Source: Hofstenia miamia (lineage: Eukaryota > Xenacoelomorpha > Acoela). Taken from it: 56,389 nt of DNA. Every line of letters starts with the position of its first letter. Position 1 is the first letter of the stretch. The notes under the pieces were generated by a model. It saw only the letters and a list, made by a program, of their open reading frames with translations. It had not been told where the DNA came from and ran no database searches. Location: contig SCFE01000091.1 in assembly GCA_004352715.1 (NCBI GenBank), positions 1 through 56,389 on the forward strand. The letters are read 5' to 3'. Below are positions 43,435-53,345 of this stretch, piece after piece. Made by a program: the position numbers and the translations under genes.

Positions 43435-45008
43435 ATATACATAAATTTTTAGTGTATCAAATTTGTTGCATTAGTTTCTAAAATATTCAAAAAACGATAT
43501 GAAAAGCATATAATGAAGATAATAAATTGAATCAAGTTAATCAATTCCTACATCATCGCATGCAAAATATCCAAGGAAATTTAAGCACCATATTAAAAAT
43601 GTTTTATTCGAAATTTAAATAAACATTTTCTATAATATTGCTCTATGTAGTGGCTAGTAGCCCTGGCAATTGATAAATATGGAACTGTGTTGGTGGAAAA
43701 GATAATTAATAGTCATAGTAATTTACAGAAATTAAATATTAATCGAAATAATTTCAATGTTTACTTAATAATACTGATATTTTTTTCATTATTTAAACAA
43801 ACAATTATTATTGAGTGTTTACAATTTCAAATTGTTAAAAGTCATTCTGAAAAAATGTATATTTGACAAAGCGTTGATTTAGACAACAAATAGTTACCGT
43901 TTAAATTATTTCTCATTAAGCTCCATTGAATTTTTAACAAACGCAATACAAAAATACGAACAAAAGAGGTAAATTACCAATAATAATGAATAATTTCTGC
44001 TGATTGTCCCCATAGTATTTGGAATGAAAATCAAATTTTAACAGAATCATAAGAATATATATAAATACATGAGCCATAGTGCATAGTACCTAGCAGAGGG
44101 AGCTGAACAAATTTAATGGAGGGTTGATTTAAGAAATAGTATTATTATTTTAGGGATTCTCAAGACCAGTGTTTCTTCACCTTGTGCTGTTCAGGTCACC
44201 TTAGCCTTCGTACTGAACAATTTGAATAATTCAAGCATGCTTGCTTAAGCAATTGCAATCGTACAAGCATACATTCAGTAGCGTACGCAGGATTTTCTGC
44301 TGGCGGTCATTGCAATCATGATCAAGTGAGCACCAAAAGCAGGGCGAATCATCGCGAAATATTTTAAAATATTGAAAAATACACAAAAAATTCATTTTTA
44401 CAAATTAGTTTATAGTATTTGTAATTCGTTTCAAACTTTTTCCACTTAAACAATCGAAATAAATTTTGAAAACCTTATCACCATGTTCTTCCTTACGAAT
44501 GGCAGTGAATAAACAGAAAGGGAAACATATCTGTATTTTAAGGGGCATACATGATATGCAAGAAGATGTTATTTCTTTAAATTATTACATAAATAGTTTT
44601 AGTATAAAAAATTCACAAATGTTTAATGAAATCTGTGTAAAACCTTACTAAGGTTTTCATTGAAACTCCAGTTAAATGTTTCTCATTTTAAACAGCACCA
44701 AATTCTTAACATAATATTTACAAGTAATCTACGGCAGTTGTGTTCATTTGATTACAAAATTGGGTGTTAAATGTTGTAGTGCCCTGTTAATAATAAGAGT
44801 CAAAGCAAATTTATTGCTCAATGTATACAAAATTCTACAAACTAACACATGACAAAAAAAATAAAATATAAACAAATAAATAACTACAAATTGATATGTA
44901 GAATATATAATAATTATCAACGTTTGTGTGAATGTTTGTGTTGGTGCTTAATGTTGGATGTACGTTTCGAATGCATGAAGTGTATTACCGTCCCCTTATA
45001 TATATTGT
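43435..45008. other. Intergenic, AT-rich, no gene seen
   Basis: A hAT-terminus-like CAGTAGCGTACGCAGGATTTT occurs at about 44276. The 61-codon frame at 44466 has no recognisable motif. Confidence 0.45.
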
Positions 45009-45009
45009 T

Positions 45010-45055
<46 letters not shown>
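45009..45055. repeat. (TAA)n microsatellite, 5' side of Dong/R4-like copy 2
   Basis: About 16 TAA triplets directly before retrotransposon sequence. Confidence 0.9.
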
Positions 45056-45129
45056 GTTCAGGCATGACAAGTTGGGAAGAATGACACATTGGAGTTTGAG
45101 CAGGCAGCACGGGTTAGAAGCAGGANAGA

Positions 45130-45703
45130 AAAGGTTGATACCAGAGGAACAAAAGGGATGTAGGACAAAGACGAGAGGATGCAAAGATCAGTTGTTAATA
45201 GACCAGGCAGTAGTGGAGAATTGTAGAAGAAGGAAGACAAACTTAGCAATGGCATGGATAGACTACAGGAAGGCATATGACAGCATATCACATAGATGGG
45301 TATTAGGACGCTAGAGGCCAATGGAGTATCACAAAAATGGGTTGAGTTTCTAGGAAGAGATATGGGAAAGTGGCAGACTGAGATAGACGGGCACAGGCTG
45401 AGGTTTAGGCGAGGTATATTACAGAGAAGCAGCTTAGCACCACTACTGTTCATAGTTAGCTTAATCCCTATCACAGAAAAGTTAAAGGAGACAACCATAT
45501 GGTATAAGATGGAGAAGAATGGTAGAGCAGTGAGTCACCTATGGTACATGGACGACCTGAAGATGTATGCTAGTTCAAGGAAGATGTTGCAGAAGCAAGT
45601 GGAGACATTGGAGAAGGCAAGCAGAGATTCTGGGTTGGAATTTGGATTAGGTAAGTGTGCGACAGTGACAATGACCAGATGGAGATGGTTTGAGGACGAG
45701 TAG
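45130..45703 (+). pseudogene. Reverse transcriptase domain of Dong/R4-like copy 2
   Basis: [18 protein letters not shown] (motif A) is followed, after a one-base deletion near 45303, by RRGILQRSSLAPLLFIVSLI (motif B; the GD of copy 1 reads RS) and LWYMDDLKMYAS (motif C, YMDD intact). GLGKCATVTM follows. The frame then ends at TAG 45701. Confidence 0.75.
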
Positions 45704-45774
45704 TGGGGATAAGATTGACGAAGTCAAAGAGGGGTACAAGTACTTAGGTGTGATAGAGAAAGATAGAACAGATC

Positions 45775-46995
45775 ATGAGAACGAGGTTAAGAAAAGAATA
45801 CAAAAGGAGAGTAATGAAAGTACTACAGAAGTCAGTATTAAATGGGCAGAATACTATAAAGGCAATTAATACATGGGTGATACCAGTATTGAGATATTCG
45901 GCAGGAATAGTTGGTTGGAACAAGATTGAACTGAGAGAATTAGACAGGGAGACAAGGAAGATACTAGCAGCAGAGAGAGCTTTCAACTTAAATGGAGATG
46001 TAGATAGGCTGTACATTGCAAGGCATAAGGGAGGGAAAGGACTACTAAGTGTAGAGGAAACTGTAGAAGCAGAAGCACTAGGGCTAAAGGAATATGTAGA
46101 AAAGCAACCTAAGGTGTCGCTACTGGAGGTCACTAAGGAGTTAAGGAAGATAAGAGCTGACAGTGAAGGAAAGAAGGTATATCACAGTAGGATGGAATCA
46201 GAGAGACAAACAAGGTATAGGCAGAAGGCAATGCATGGAGAATACTGGAGGAACATTGAAAAGTGTGACAGCGAAGAGAGCAACAAGTGGTTAAAGAAAG
46301 CAGGACTGAAAAGAGAAACAGAAGCATTGATAATGGCAGCACAGGAGCAAGCAATAAGAACAAACTGGGTGAAGAAGCATATAGATAGAAGAGTGGAAGT
46401 AAGTGATAAGTGTAGTCTATGTAAGAAAGAGGCGGGGACAGTAGATCATCTGATAGCAGGGTGTGAGAAGTTGGCACAGAATGAGTATAAGTTCAGGCAT
46501 GACAAGGTGGGAAGAATGGTACATTGGAGTTTGAGCAGGCAGCATGGGTTAGAAGCAGGAGACAAGTGGTATGAGCACAAGCCACAGGGCGTCATAGAAA
46601 ATGAGAAGGTTAAGATACTGTGGGACTTCAACATACAGACGAGCAAAGTGATAGAAGCACGGAGGCCAGACATAGTAGTGGTAGACAAAGAGAAAAGATT
46701 AGGAACAGTGATAGACATAGCAGTACCAAAAGACAGAAATGTAGAAAGCAAAGAGAAAGAGAAGATAGACAAGTACAGAGAGTTAGCAGAGGAAATAGAA
46801 AGACTGTGGAAGTTAAAGAAGGTTGAAGTAGTCCCGGTAGTAGTAGGAGCACTAGGAGCAGTAAGTAAGAAGCATAAGAGATACTTGGAGCAGTTGGGAG
46901 TACCAAAGTGGGGAGGAGCAGTAGCACAGAAGGCAGCATTGTTAGGAACAGCTAGAGTCCTGAGGAAAGCTCTCAGACTCCCTGGGAACTGGTGA
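45775..46995 (+). CDS. C-terminal region of the retrotransposon ORF: zinc knuckle and restriction-like endonuclease
   Basis: Open frame of 406 residues without its RT part; the first ATG is probably not a real start. A thumb/connection region (VLRYSAGIVGWNKIELRELD) leads to a zinc-binding C-x2-C-x8-H-x4-C (CSLCKKEAGTVDHLIAGC, about 46411-46464). Then comes a PD-(D/E)xK-type nuclease: RRPDIVVVD, TVIDIAVPKD, KEKEKIDKY, and VVPVVVGALGAV. This is the arrangement of R2/R4-type elements, where the nuclease nicks the target to prime reverse transcription. Nuclease residues look intact although the upstream RT frame is broken. Confidence 0.7.
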   Translation: MRTRLRKEYKRRVMKVLQKSVLNGQNTIKAINTWVIPVLRYSAGIVGWNKIELRELDRETRKILAAERAFNLNGDVDRLYIARHKGGKGLLSVEETVEAEALGLKEYVEKQPKVSLLEVTKELRKIRADSEGKKVYHSRMESERQTRYRQKAMHGEYWRNIEKCDSEESNKWLKKAGLKRETEALIMAAQEQAIRTNWVKKHIDRRVEVSDKCSLCKKEAGTVDHLIAGCEKLAQNEYKFRHDKVGRMVHWSLSRQHGLEAGDKWYEHKPQGVIENEKVKILWDFNIQTSKVIEARRPDIVVVDKEKRLGTVIDIAVPKDRNVESKEKEKIDKYRELAEEIERLWKLKKVEVVPVVVGALGAVSKKHKRYLEQLGVPKWGGAVAQKAALLGTARVLRKALRLPGNW

Positions 46996-47044
46996 GTTCC
47001 CCGAGCTGAGAGGGATACCAGCATGAAGCTGTGATGTGCAAGGA

Positions 47045-47069
47045 TATAATAATAATAATAATAATAATA
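47045..47069. repeat. (TAA)n tract, 3' side of Dong/R4-like copy 2
   Basis: About 8 TAA triplets directly after the 3' UTR. Confidence 0.85.
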
Positions 47070-47381
47070 TTTTTAAGCGAAAATGATGGAGTAGATACTT
47101 CTCATTTACATTGTGTATTGTATTTTAGAAATTTTATATTTCGTGAGATGAAAGCGCTTAAATATTTTGGCCATCAAAAATTTCAAAAATTCCTAAGCAG
47201 CTTAAGGGTAATTTATGCTGAAATTTAATAAAATTTATTTCCTTAACCTCCCAGACCTATGGCCTTAAAATGTATTAACTCTGGAACGTTCCCTCAGTTA
47301 CTATTGTAAACAATTCCTTTTGAATAAATCCAATTTTCCTTTTTGCAGTGCACTTTGTACAGTGTACAGGAATTAAAGTTT

Positions 47382-47419
<38 letters not shown>

Positions 47420-48303
47420 ATATTTCAAATGAATTCTTCTGAGACTTCGCAAAATTGCCAACAAATTTATTAAGTTGCAATGGGGTCACAACTGTGGCTA
47501 ACTATTGCAAATTTTGGTCAGCTATTATTAGGAGACTACTTAAAAAATGAAATCATGAACCTTTTCAAATATTTTATTCTCCCTATATGGGGATGACATA
47601 TTTTACATATTTATATCTGTAAAAGATGCAAAATTATTGAATTCTAAGATTAACAATATATTAGTAGGAACTATTAAATAATTTTTACCATCAGTATATT
47701 TTGTCAGATGTGGCCCATTTGTGATCAGCAAGTGACTTTTGTTGATTTGGACTGTGTGTTTGTATTCCCCGGGTTTATTTCCCTAAATTATGCTTCTAGT
47801 GAATTTTCTGTCCCATTATGGAATTGTTTATATCAAAATCGTCTCAAAATATAACTTTTACTTCCAAGCTTTCTTAGCCTCAAAGTATGTTAAGCATCGA
47901 AAATTTCTCAAATTATTGAGATATTTCATTACGTCATAAATTGATAATTGAAAATGTTGGAATTATTTTATCAAAAATCAAACTAAGATAAAATACAGTA
48001 ATTCTGGCCAAAACTTGACGATAATATCTCAATCACATCAAAAATTCTATAGGTAAAACACTAAGTACCTCAAAACAACGGGCAAGGTTAAGAGGCCCTC
48101 TATCAGCTGAACGCCAAACATTAATTAAAGATTTTCTACTTGTGATTGTAAACCTTTAGTACTTATAATTAAATATCTAATTAGAAATTGTAATTAATTG
48201 AAATGGAATAGTGCATGATATAATAATGTATCATATATGATACGTGTTGTGTCAAAAGGACATAAACTTAAAATGAAGAATATACTTCTGAAGATTAAGC
48301 TAC

Positions 48304-48334
<31 letters not shown>

Positions 48335-48359
48335 TACATATATATGTTATCTATGTCAG
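47070..48359. other. Intergenic, AT-rich with (TA)n tracts
   Basis: (TA)n at 47383-47412 and 48303-48330. No coding frame recognised. Confidence 0.55.
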
Positions 48360-49215
48360 TTCTTATAACGTGTGAAGCTTGGCTATGGCCATTCCAAGTT
48401 AGGTTATCGTCAATATTTATGTCCAAGTATTTATAATGTGTTACAGGTTGTATTACTTCTCGATCAACTAAAATTCTATTTTCTAAAATACACTTTCAAA
48501 ATGTTAGAACGAGTAAAAATTAATTCTTGATCTTTACAGTGTAAAGTTTTAGGTTTCTTACAACAGGCTGTTCAATAACTTTCAATGGAAACTTTATGCT
48601 TCAAATAATCTGCGGTAGCAGATTGATCGTTGATTCTACCAATGACACGCATATCATCGGAATATTTTGCAATGCCAACCACAGATCTTTCAATAAGAAA
48701 AAATTGCGCAGTTTGGTCGGTAAATAATATACCACTTAGTGTGTCTCCTTGTGGTAAACCGATTACTAATTCAATTGGAAATGAATGCTTAATTTCATTG
48801 TAATTAACTTGTTGTGACCAACCAGCTATACACTGAAATATCCATTCTGTGAGTCATGGTGAAGTTTCATTAATTCGATTTATCATTTTGTGTTGGTATT
48901 AAACGCACTATTGTAATCGAGAAATATCATTTTCACTAACTTTGTTGTATCTGAATTTAGTGAATTGTATGCATATTGAATGGTATATACAAGTAAATCA
49001 GAAGTACTTACATTTTCTTTGTATGCAAATTGAAATGTATCGATCTTGTTTGCTATTTTATTATTGTAGAGATTAGCTATGAACTTGTCAATCATTGTGG
49101 CTAGAACCGGCGCCACAGCAATTGGCCTGAAATTTCTTGGGTTTTCATTACATGCTTCAATATTTTAGTCTTTGGTACAGGGGTAATAACTTCTTTCTTC
49201 CATTCAATAGGATGT
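48360..49215 (-). pseudogene. CR1/L2-like non-LTR retrotransposon RT relic
   Basis: Minus-strand frames in RT order: VITPVPKTK, then NPRNFRPIAVAPVLATMIDK, FQFAYKENVSTSDLL, KMIFLDYNSAFNT (motif A), VIGLPQGDTLSGILFT (motif B), KYSDDMRVIG (motif C, YxDD as YSDD) and YLDINIDDNLTWNGHS (thumb). Frame changes occur between most blocks. This motif order and wording is that of CR1/L2/jockey-type elements. Confidence 0.7.
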
Positions 49216-49216
49216 A

Positions 49217-49253
<37 letters not shown>

Positions 49254-49569
49254 TATGCACAACAAAAATGTATTCATTAATACGAATTGTAGGATTCAAA
49301 TTATAGTATAAATTTATTGTGAGAATTGCTAAGTATGGTGACTCATTCAAATTCAATTACTACTCCAAGTGAAAATACTATGAATTGCTAAAGCAGCTGC
49401 AGTTATAGACGCAATACAATTTATTTGGCATCTTTGTATTAAAATGAAAATGGTTTGCGGTAGTGTGCACAAAGTGTTACTTAGTTATTGAATGAATAAA
49501 CAAAAGAATAATTAAAGATTTGCTCAGTGCGTTTGTTTTCATTTTAAGAAGAAGTTGCATTAGAAAGCA
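49216..49569. other. Upstream region of HET-like gene B
   Basis: (TA)n at 49223-49252, then AT-rich sequence. No clear promoter motif. Little similarity to the region upstream of paralogue A is visible, so the duplicated block seems restricted to the coding region. Confidence 0.4.
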
Positions 49570-51807
49570 ATGTTTAGCATTAAAAAAGAAATTATTGAAA
49601 ATGGGAATTTGGTAAACATACCAAATAAATATGCTGATTATTGCATGAAAAAATATTTACCTGATCAGGTGCGAGTACTGAAAAAGGAAAACCTTAAAAA
49701 GGCAATAGAAATAGCTCTGAAACCCGGATCTGATGTTGGACAAAACAAGGATATTTTGAAACTCACAGAGTTTAGAAAGATATCAGAACTTAATACAAGT
49801 AACCTTTGCTGCATTAGTCATCGCTGGTGCTCTACATCACTAAATGTTAATGAGTTCGTGGAAGAGCTCCTAACTCTGATAAACTATGGGATTTTTAGTT
49901 GGGATGAAATGGCAAAAGACAAAGAATTTAGTGAGTCAATTCTGTGCTTGTATGAGCTTGTTAGAAAGGGTGTGGCATACGCATTAGATTCCTTTGATGA
50001 GGAATCAAAAGAAGAATTCTACGAAAGTCTTTTCCAAAATCTTTCCTTATACGGTATTTCCGAAATTGCAAAAACAACAAAAACAAGCAATGAAGTAGAT
50101 ATACCGTCGAGGTTTTACATGGAGAGGCAAATGATTGCTGGTAAATTTTATGAATCTATGCATCCGGTAGACATGTCAGACGACTATGTAAATGATCAAA
50201 TTACTTCTCTACTAATGTACGAGATATCTAAATGCGGAGGACAGATGCCCAGGCTTTCGCAGAAAGATGTTAAAAAAACAGTTTTTAGTTTTCCTAAATG
50301 TAAAAAATTTGATTCTTTCTCTTTAAATTTAAAGAATTTGTTAAGTGGGCTTCGACAAACAATGAAGTCATTTCCGAAAAATGATATTGAATCAAAAGCA
50401 AATAGTCGTCTTTCAGAGATAACATCTAAATTGAACTCATATCCTAGTTTCAAACTTAAGACCGGATTCAACGGGTATGATCCTATTTCACTGGCAGTAT
50501 TGGTGATGCTCACAGAGTCCAATTTTTCGTATTTTTGGATTGATGTATTTTGTGCTCCACAGGGTGGAGGTAGTACTGCAATGGAAACCCTCCAATCAGT
50601 AAAAGATGGCATGGCTGTGTTTAGTTTAGCAACAGTTTTAATTCTGCCTCCTCTTGACATTGAAAAATGGATTGAGTATAAATCAACGCACGTGGCTGAG
50701 CTCATTGATGCTAATCATGGCTTTGATGATAGACGACATTATTATCCTGATCTGCCTTTTAAATCCTTTGATGACAGATTCTTCCTTTTTGCTAACGATC
50801 AATATTTTTTAAGAATGTGGACATTCCACGAGATGGGAATTGCACCTGATTCATATTACTGGTGGCAATATTTTTTTGGACCCTTCAAGAAATTTAATAA
50901 AAATAAAAACGAGTTTGAGATTCACGTTGAAAAATTGAATGCATTTAAAACTGGAGTGGTTGTTGCTGGTAATGACTTTAGTATAAGTAGAAAGGTGAAT
51001 GTGCAAATGCTGCAAGAGTACGGACCTGGTGATGCACCGCTAACCTGGAGTATTGGTACTAACTTTAGTTCTATGCAAACTACATTTAGCGAAGACTGGA
51101 ATGCATTAGCACGCTCTCTGTTTTGCTTGGATGAAAACATATCAGTAAGCGATGCCTTGCTTATGAAAAAAGTACAATGGTACTCGTCGTATCTCATTCA
51201 ATACTCCGGTCCCAATAGGAAACATAGTTATGCTTGGCTTGAAAATCTTCGTTCAATATGTCATACATTCAAGTATGACTCATCACGAAAGGTGCTTCTC
51301 TCAGGGTGCATAGAAAATGATTCTGATGGGAAGGAAACAAAATTTGAAGTAGCCAAAGGAATTGGGAAACTGGGAGATAAACAAGTACTAAGCAAATGCA
51401 CCGTGTACAAAATGACATCAAGTGAAATTACAAATTTCCTCAATCAGTGCACTTCATATACATCGATTCTAGGATTACATTGTGATGAAATAATAAAAGC
51501 ATGTGAAGAAAATCCGGACAAGCCATGCTATGCTATCTTAGGGAAACTTAATTTGTCAAAAGATTTAGAAAACGCACGCAAGGAGGCAATTGAAAATACT
51601 AAAAAATCTAATCCAACTAATGATCCTCGATTACAAGATGGCATAAACATGTTAGTAAAGCACCTCAAAGATCCTCAATCTGTTCTTTTTATTACTTCAA
51701 CACTTTTATCAATAGCATTCGGCATTGTTAAAGAACAAGAAAAAGAATTTCTCGACCGCGGGTTAAACTTGAAAAAAATTAATTCTGTTTCAATCAATCT
51801 AGTTTAG
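49570..51807 (+). CDS. HET-like domain protein, paralogue B (745 aa, single exon)
   Basis: Intact 745-codon frame, same length as paralogue A and colinear without any indel. It shares CISHRW (81-86), YFWIDVFCAPQ (321-331) and FLRMWTFHEMG (413-423). Residues 67-354 are almost identical to A at DNA level (8 differences in 863 nt), whereas the first 66 codons and residues 355-745 are clearly diverged (by eye roughly 70 percent identical amino acids over the C-terminal part). Both frames are open and differences favour conservative changes, so both copies seem to be under selection. A family-typical Glu is kept in the last motif. No signal peptide or clear membrane segment. Role inferred: HET/TIR-like signalling or NAD-consuming effector; not shown. 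Confidence 0.8.
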   Translation: MFSIKKEIIENGNLVNIPNKYADYCMKKYLPDQVRVLKKENLKKAIEIALKPGSDVGQNKDILKLTEFRKISELNTSNLCCISHRWCSTSLNVNEFVEELLTLINYGIFSWDEMAKDKEFSESILCLYELVRKGVAYALDSFDEESKEEFYESLFQNLSLYGISEIAKTTKTSNEVDIPSRFYMERQMIAGKFYESMHPVDMSDDYVNDQITSLLMYEISKCGGQMPRLSQKDVKKTVFSFPKCKKFDSFSLNLKNLLSGLRQTMKSFPKNDIESKANSRLSEITSKLNSYPSFKLKTGFNGYDPISLAVLVMLTESNFSYFWIDVFCAPQGGGSTAMETLQSVKDGMAVFSLATVLILPPLDIEKWIEYKSTHVAELIDANHGFDDRRHYYPDLPFKSFDDRFFLFANDQYFLRMWTFHEMGIAPDSYYWWQYFFGPFKKFNKNKNEFEIHVEKLNAFKTGVVVAGNDFSISRKVNVQMLQEYGPGDAPLTWSIGTNFSSMQTTFSEDWNALARSLFCLDENISVSDALLMKKVQWYSSYLIQYSGPNRKHSYAWLENLRSICHTFKYDSSRKVLLSGCIENDSDGKETKFEVAKGIGKLGDKQVLSKCTVYKMTSSEITNFLNQCTSYTSILGLHCDEIIKACEENPDKPCYAILGKLNLSKDLENARKEAIENTKKSNPTNDPRLQDGINMLVKHLKDPQSVLFITSTLLSIAFGIVKEQEKEFLDRGLNLKKINSVSINLV

Positions 51808-51858
51808 GAATACCGTATTATCTATAAATGTTTATCTTTATTGTAAAGCCTTATTAAA

Positions 51859-51864
51859 AATAAA
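51859..51864 (+). promoter_or_regulatory. Polyadenylation signal of HET-like gene B
   Basis: AATAAA 52 bases after the stop codon, followed by T-rich sequence. Confidence 0.6.
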
Positions 51865-52451
51865 TGTGATATAATGTAATCGATTTTTATATACACTATT
51901 TTTTCTTCTACACACAAAAACATCAAGATAATTTTTAGCTACACTCTACATCATCACGAAAATTACAAATCTCAATAATGACGAAATTTTTTTGTTTTTT
52001 GAGCAAATCGAAGAAGTACTTTTCATTTAGATAGGGTTTTTTAATTTTTTTAATTTTAACTATCTCGTAAAGGAATATATTATCCTAAAATCTCTGAGCT
52101 ATGATGTATTAAATTCACAAAAACAGTTGACTCACATAAAATACTTTTATTATTTCGCAAAAAACACTGATCCTATAACGATAACATAAAATCATTGCGT
52201 CTTGTATACAAATTTTTACTTGTGTATTGAAAGCCTCCACTACAGAATAATTGAAGTGATTATACAATGAGCATGCATACTTAGCAGGTTTGTGAGCCGG
52301 TTGAGTAATGTATGCCTATTAACAAAATTCTCCAGAATGCTGAAGACTAAGCACATTCATTGGCAAATATTTTTAAGCTATTTCTTAATATACAATTTGC
52401 ATTGTCTTATTTTGATAAATTCAAAATATATTATATTATATCATTCTAGCC
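51865..52451. other. Intergenic, nothing recognised
   Basis: AT-rich sequence, no coding frame or repeat of note. Confidence 0.5.
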
Positions 52452-53345
52452 TCAATAAATATTCAATAAATATATAAAAAATATATAAATAGTCGCTTTA
52501 TTTCCTGTACAATTATATACAAAAATAACCCTAAATGTAAAGAGGAAAAAAACAAAAATAAACCCAAAATGCTGTACATCGCTACTAGTGTTAGTAAATA
52601 TCCTTTTAATATATTTTGGTAAGTCGCCATTTCTACTTACAGCCATTGGTAAAAATGATTTTTGAAAGCGAATTGTTCTGAAATGGTAAGATCGAAAAGT
52701 AGACGGGGTGCCATCAAGTAAACTCTTAGAGCTCATAATTTCAGAGTGAAGCGGATGATAAACATTTAAAATAACTTTCTCCGCAAACTTGGCAAACTGT
52801 TTTTTAAAAAAATCATCTACAATTGATACCATCTTTTCTGTGGTAATAGCGTCATTACCAATCTCATCCAAACACTCTGTTGAATATCTTCCTTTAAAAA
52901 TTAATTCTTCGCATTTTCCAATATTAAAATTAAATTATGACTTTTACAAAAATTCCCAATTGCAGTAATATCACTTTTGTATAATTCAAAATCATTTAGC
53001 TATATTATGAATGGTTTTTACAATTTTAGTATCATCTGAGTATTTATCCAAATCGCAATATTTGGCCTTCAGTAGAATATTAGTGCTATGTGTAAAAAGA
53101 TTGCCACTCATAGGCCCACCCTGTCGTATCCCTACCAAGCTATTGGCATATTCTAATTGGTTTTTGCAATTTATCACACATTGTTTAAACCCATTCATAT
53201 AACTACAGAGCCACTTTGTAATCCATTTGTAATTCCCAACTGCAACTTCACTAATATTATTTAAAAGAACATTTTGTAAAATAGTATTTGAAAACTAAAG
53301 AAAAATCAAGTCCCATCTTTTCTTCAAAATAATTTTTTCAACCTT
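52452..53345 (-). pseudogene. CR1/L2-like non-LTR retrotransposon relic: RT and C-terminal part
   Basis: On the minus strand the RT part reads MNGFKQCVINC, then VGIRQGGPMSGNLFTH (motif B) and KYSDDTKIVKTI (motif C, YSDD). After a break the C-terminal part reads NVYHPLHSEI, then RTIRFQKSFLPMAVSRNGDL, the usual HPLH ... SFIPxAxxxxN ending of CR1/L2-type ORF2. Wording differs from the relic at 48360-49215, so it is a different family or a distant copy. Confidence 0.65.

Larger units (their letters stand above)
45056..47044 (+). mobile_element. Dong/R4-like non-LTR retrotransposon, copy 2
   Basis: Lies between (TAA)n tracts (45009-45055 and 47045-47069). The first 70 bp repeat a piece of its own C-terminal region (46489-46562) and join at a single N (45126) to the RT domain. 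RT spans 45130-45703 and the C-terminal zinc knuckle and endonuclease 45775-46995. A ~50-bp 3' UTR follows (GGTGAGTTCCCCGAGCTGAG ... CAAGGATA). Frameshift near 45303, stop at 45701-45703 and frame change near 45775 make it inactive. The N-terminal Myb-like domain seen in copy 1 is absent. Dong elements are known to insert into TAA repeats. Confidence 0.8.

Noticed and set aside
26584-43438. ATAT as a firm target-site duplication of the LTR element
   Set aside because: Four A/T bases match easily by chance here and the 5' LTR start is diverged; kept only as a weak hint.
46133-47024. Long minus-strand frames over Dong/R4-like copy 2
   Set aside because: Antisense to an open frame with clear zinc-knuckle and nuclease motifs; Leu/Ser-rich shadow composition.
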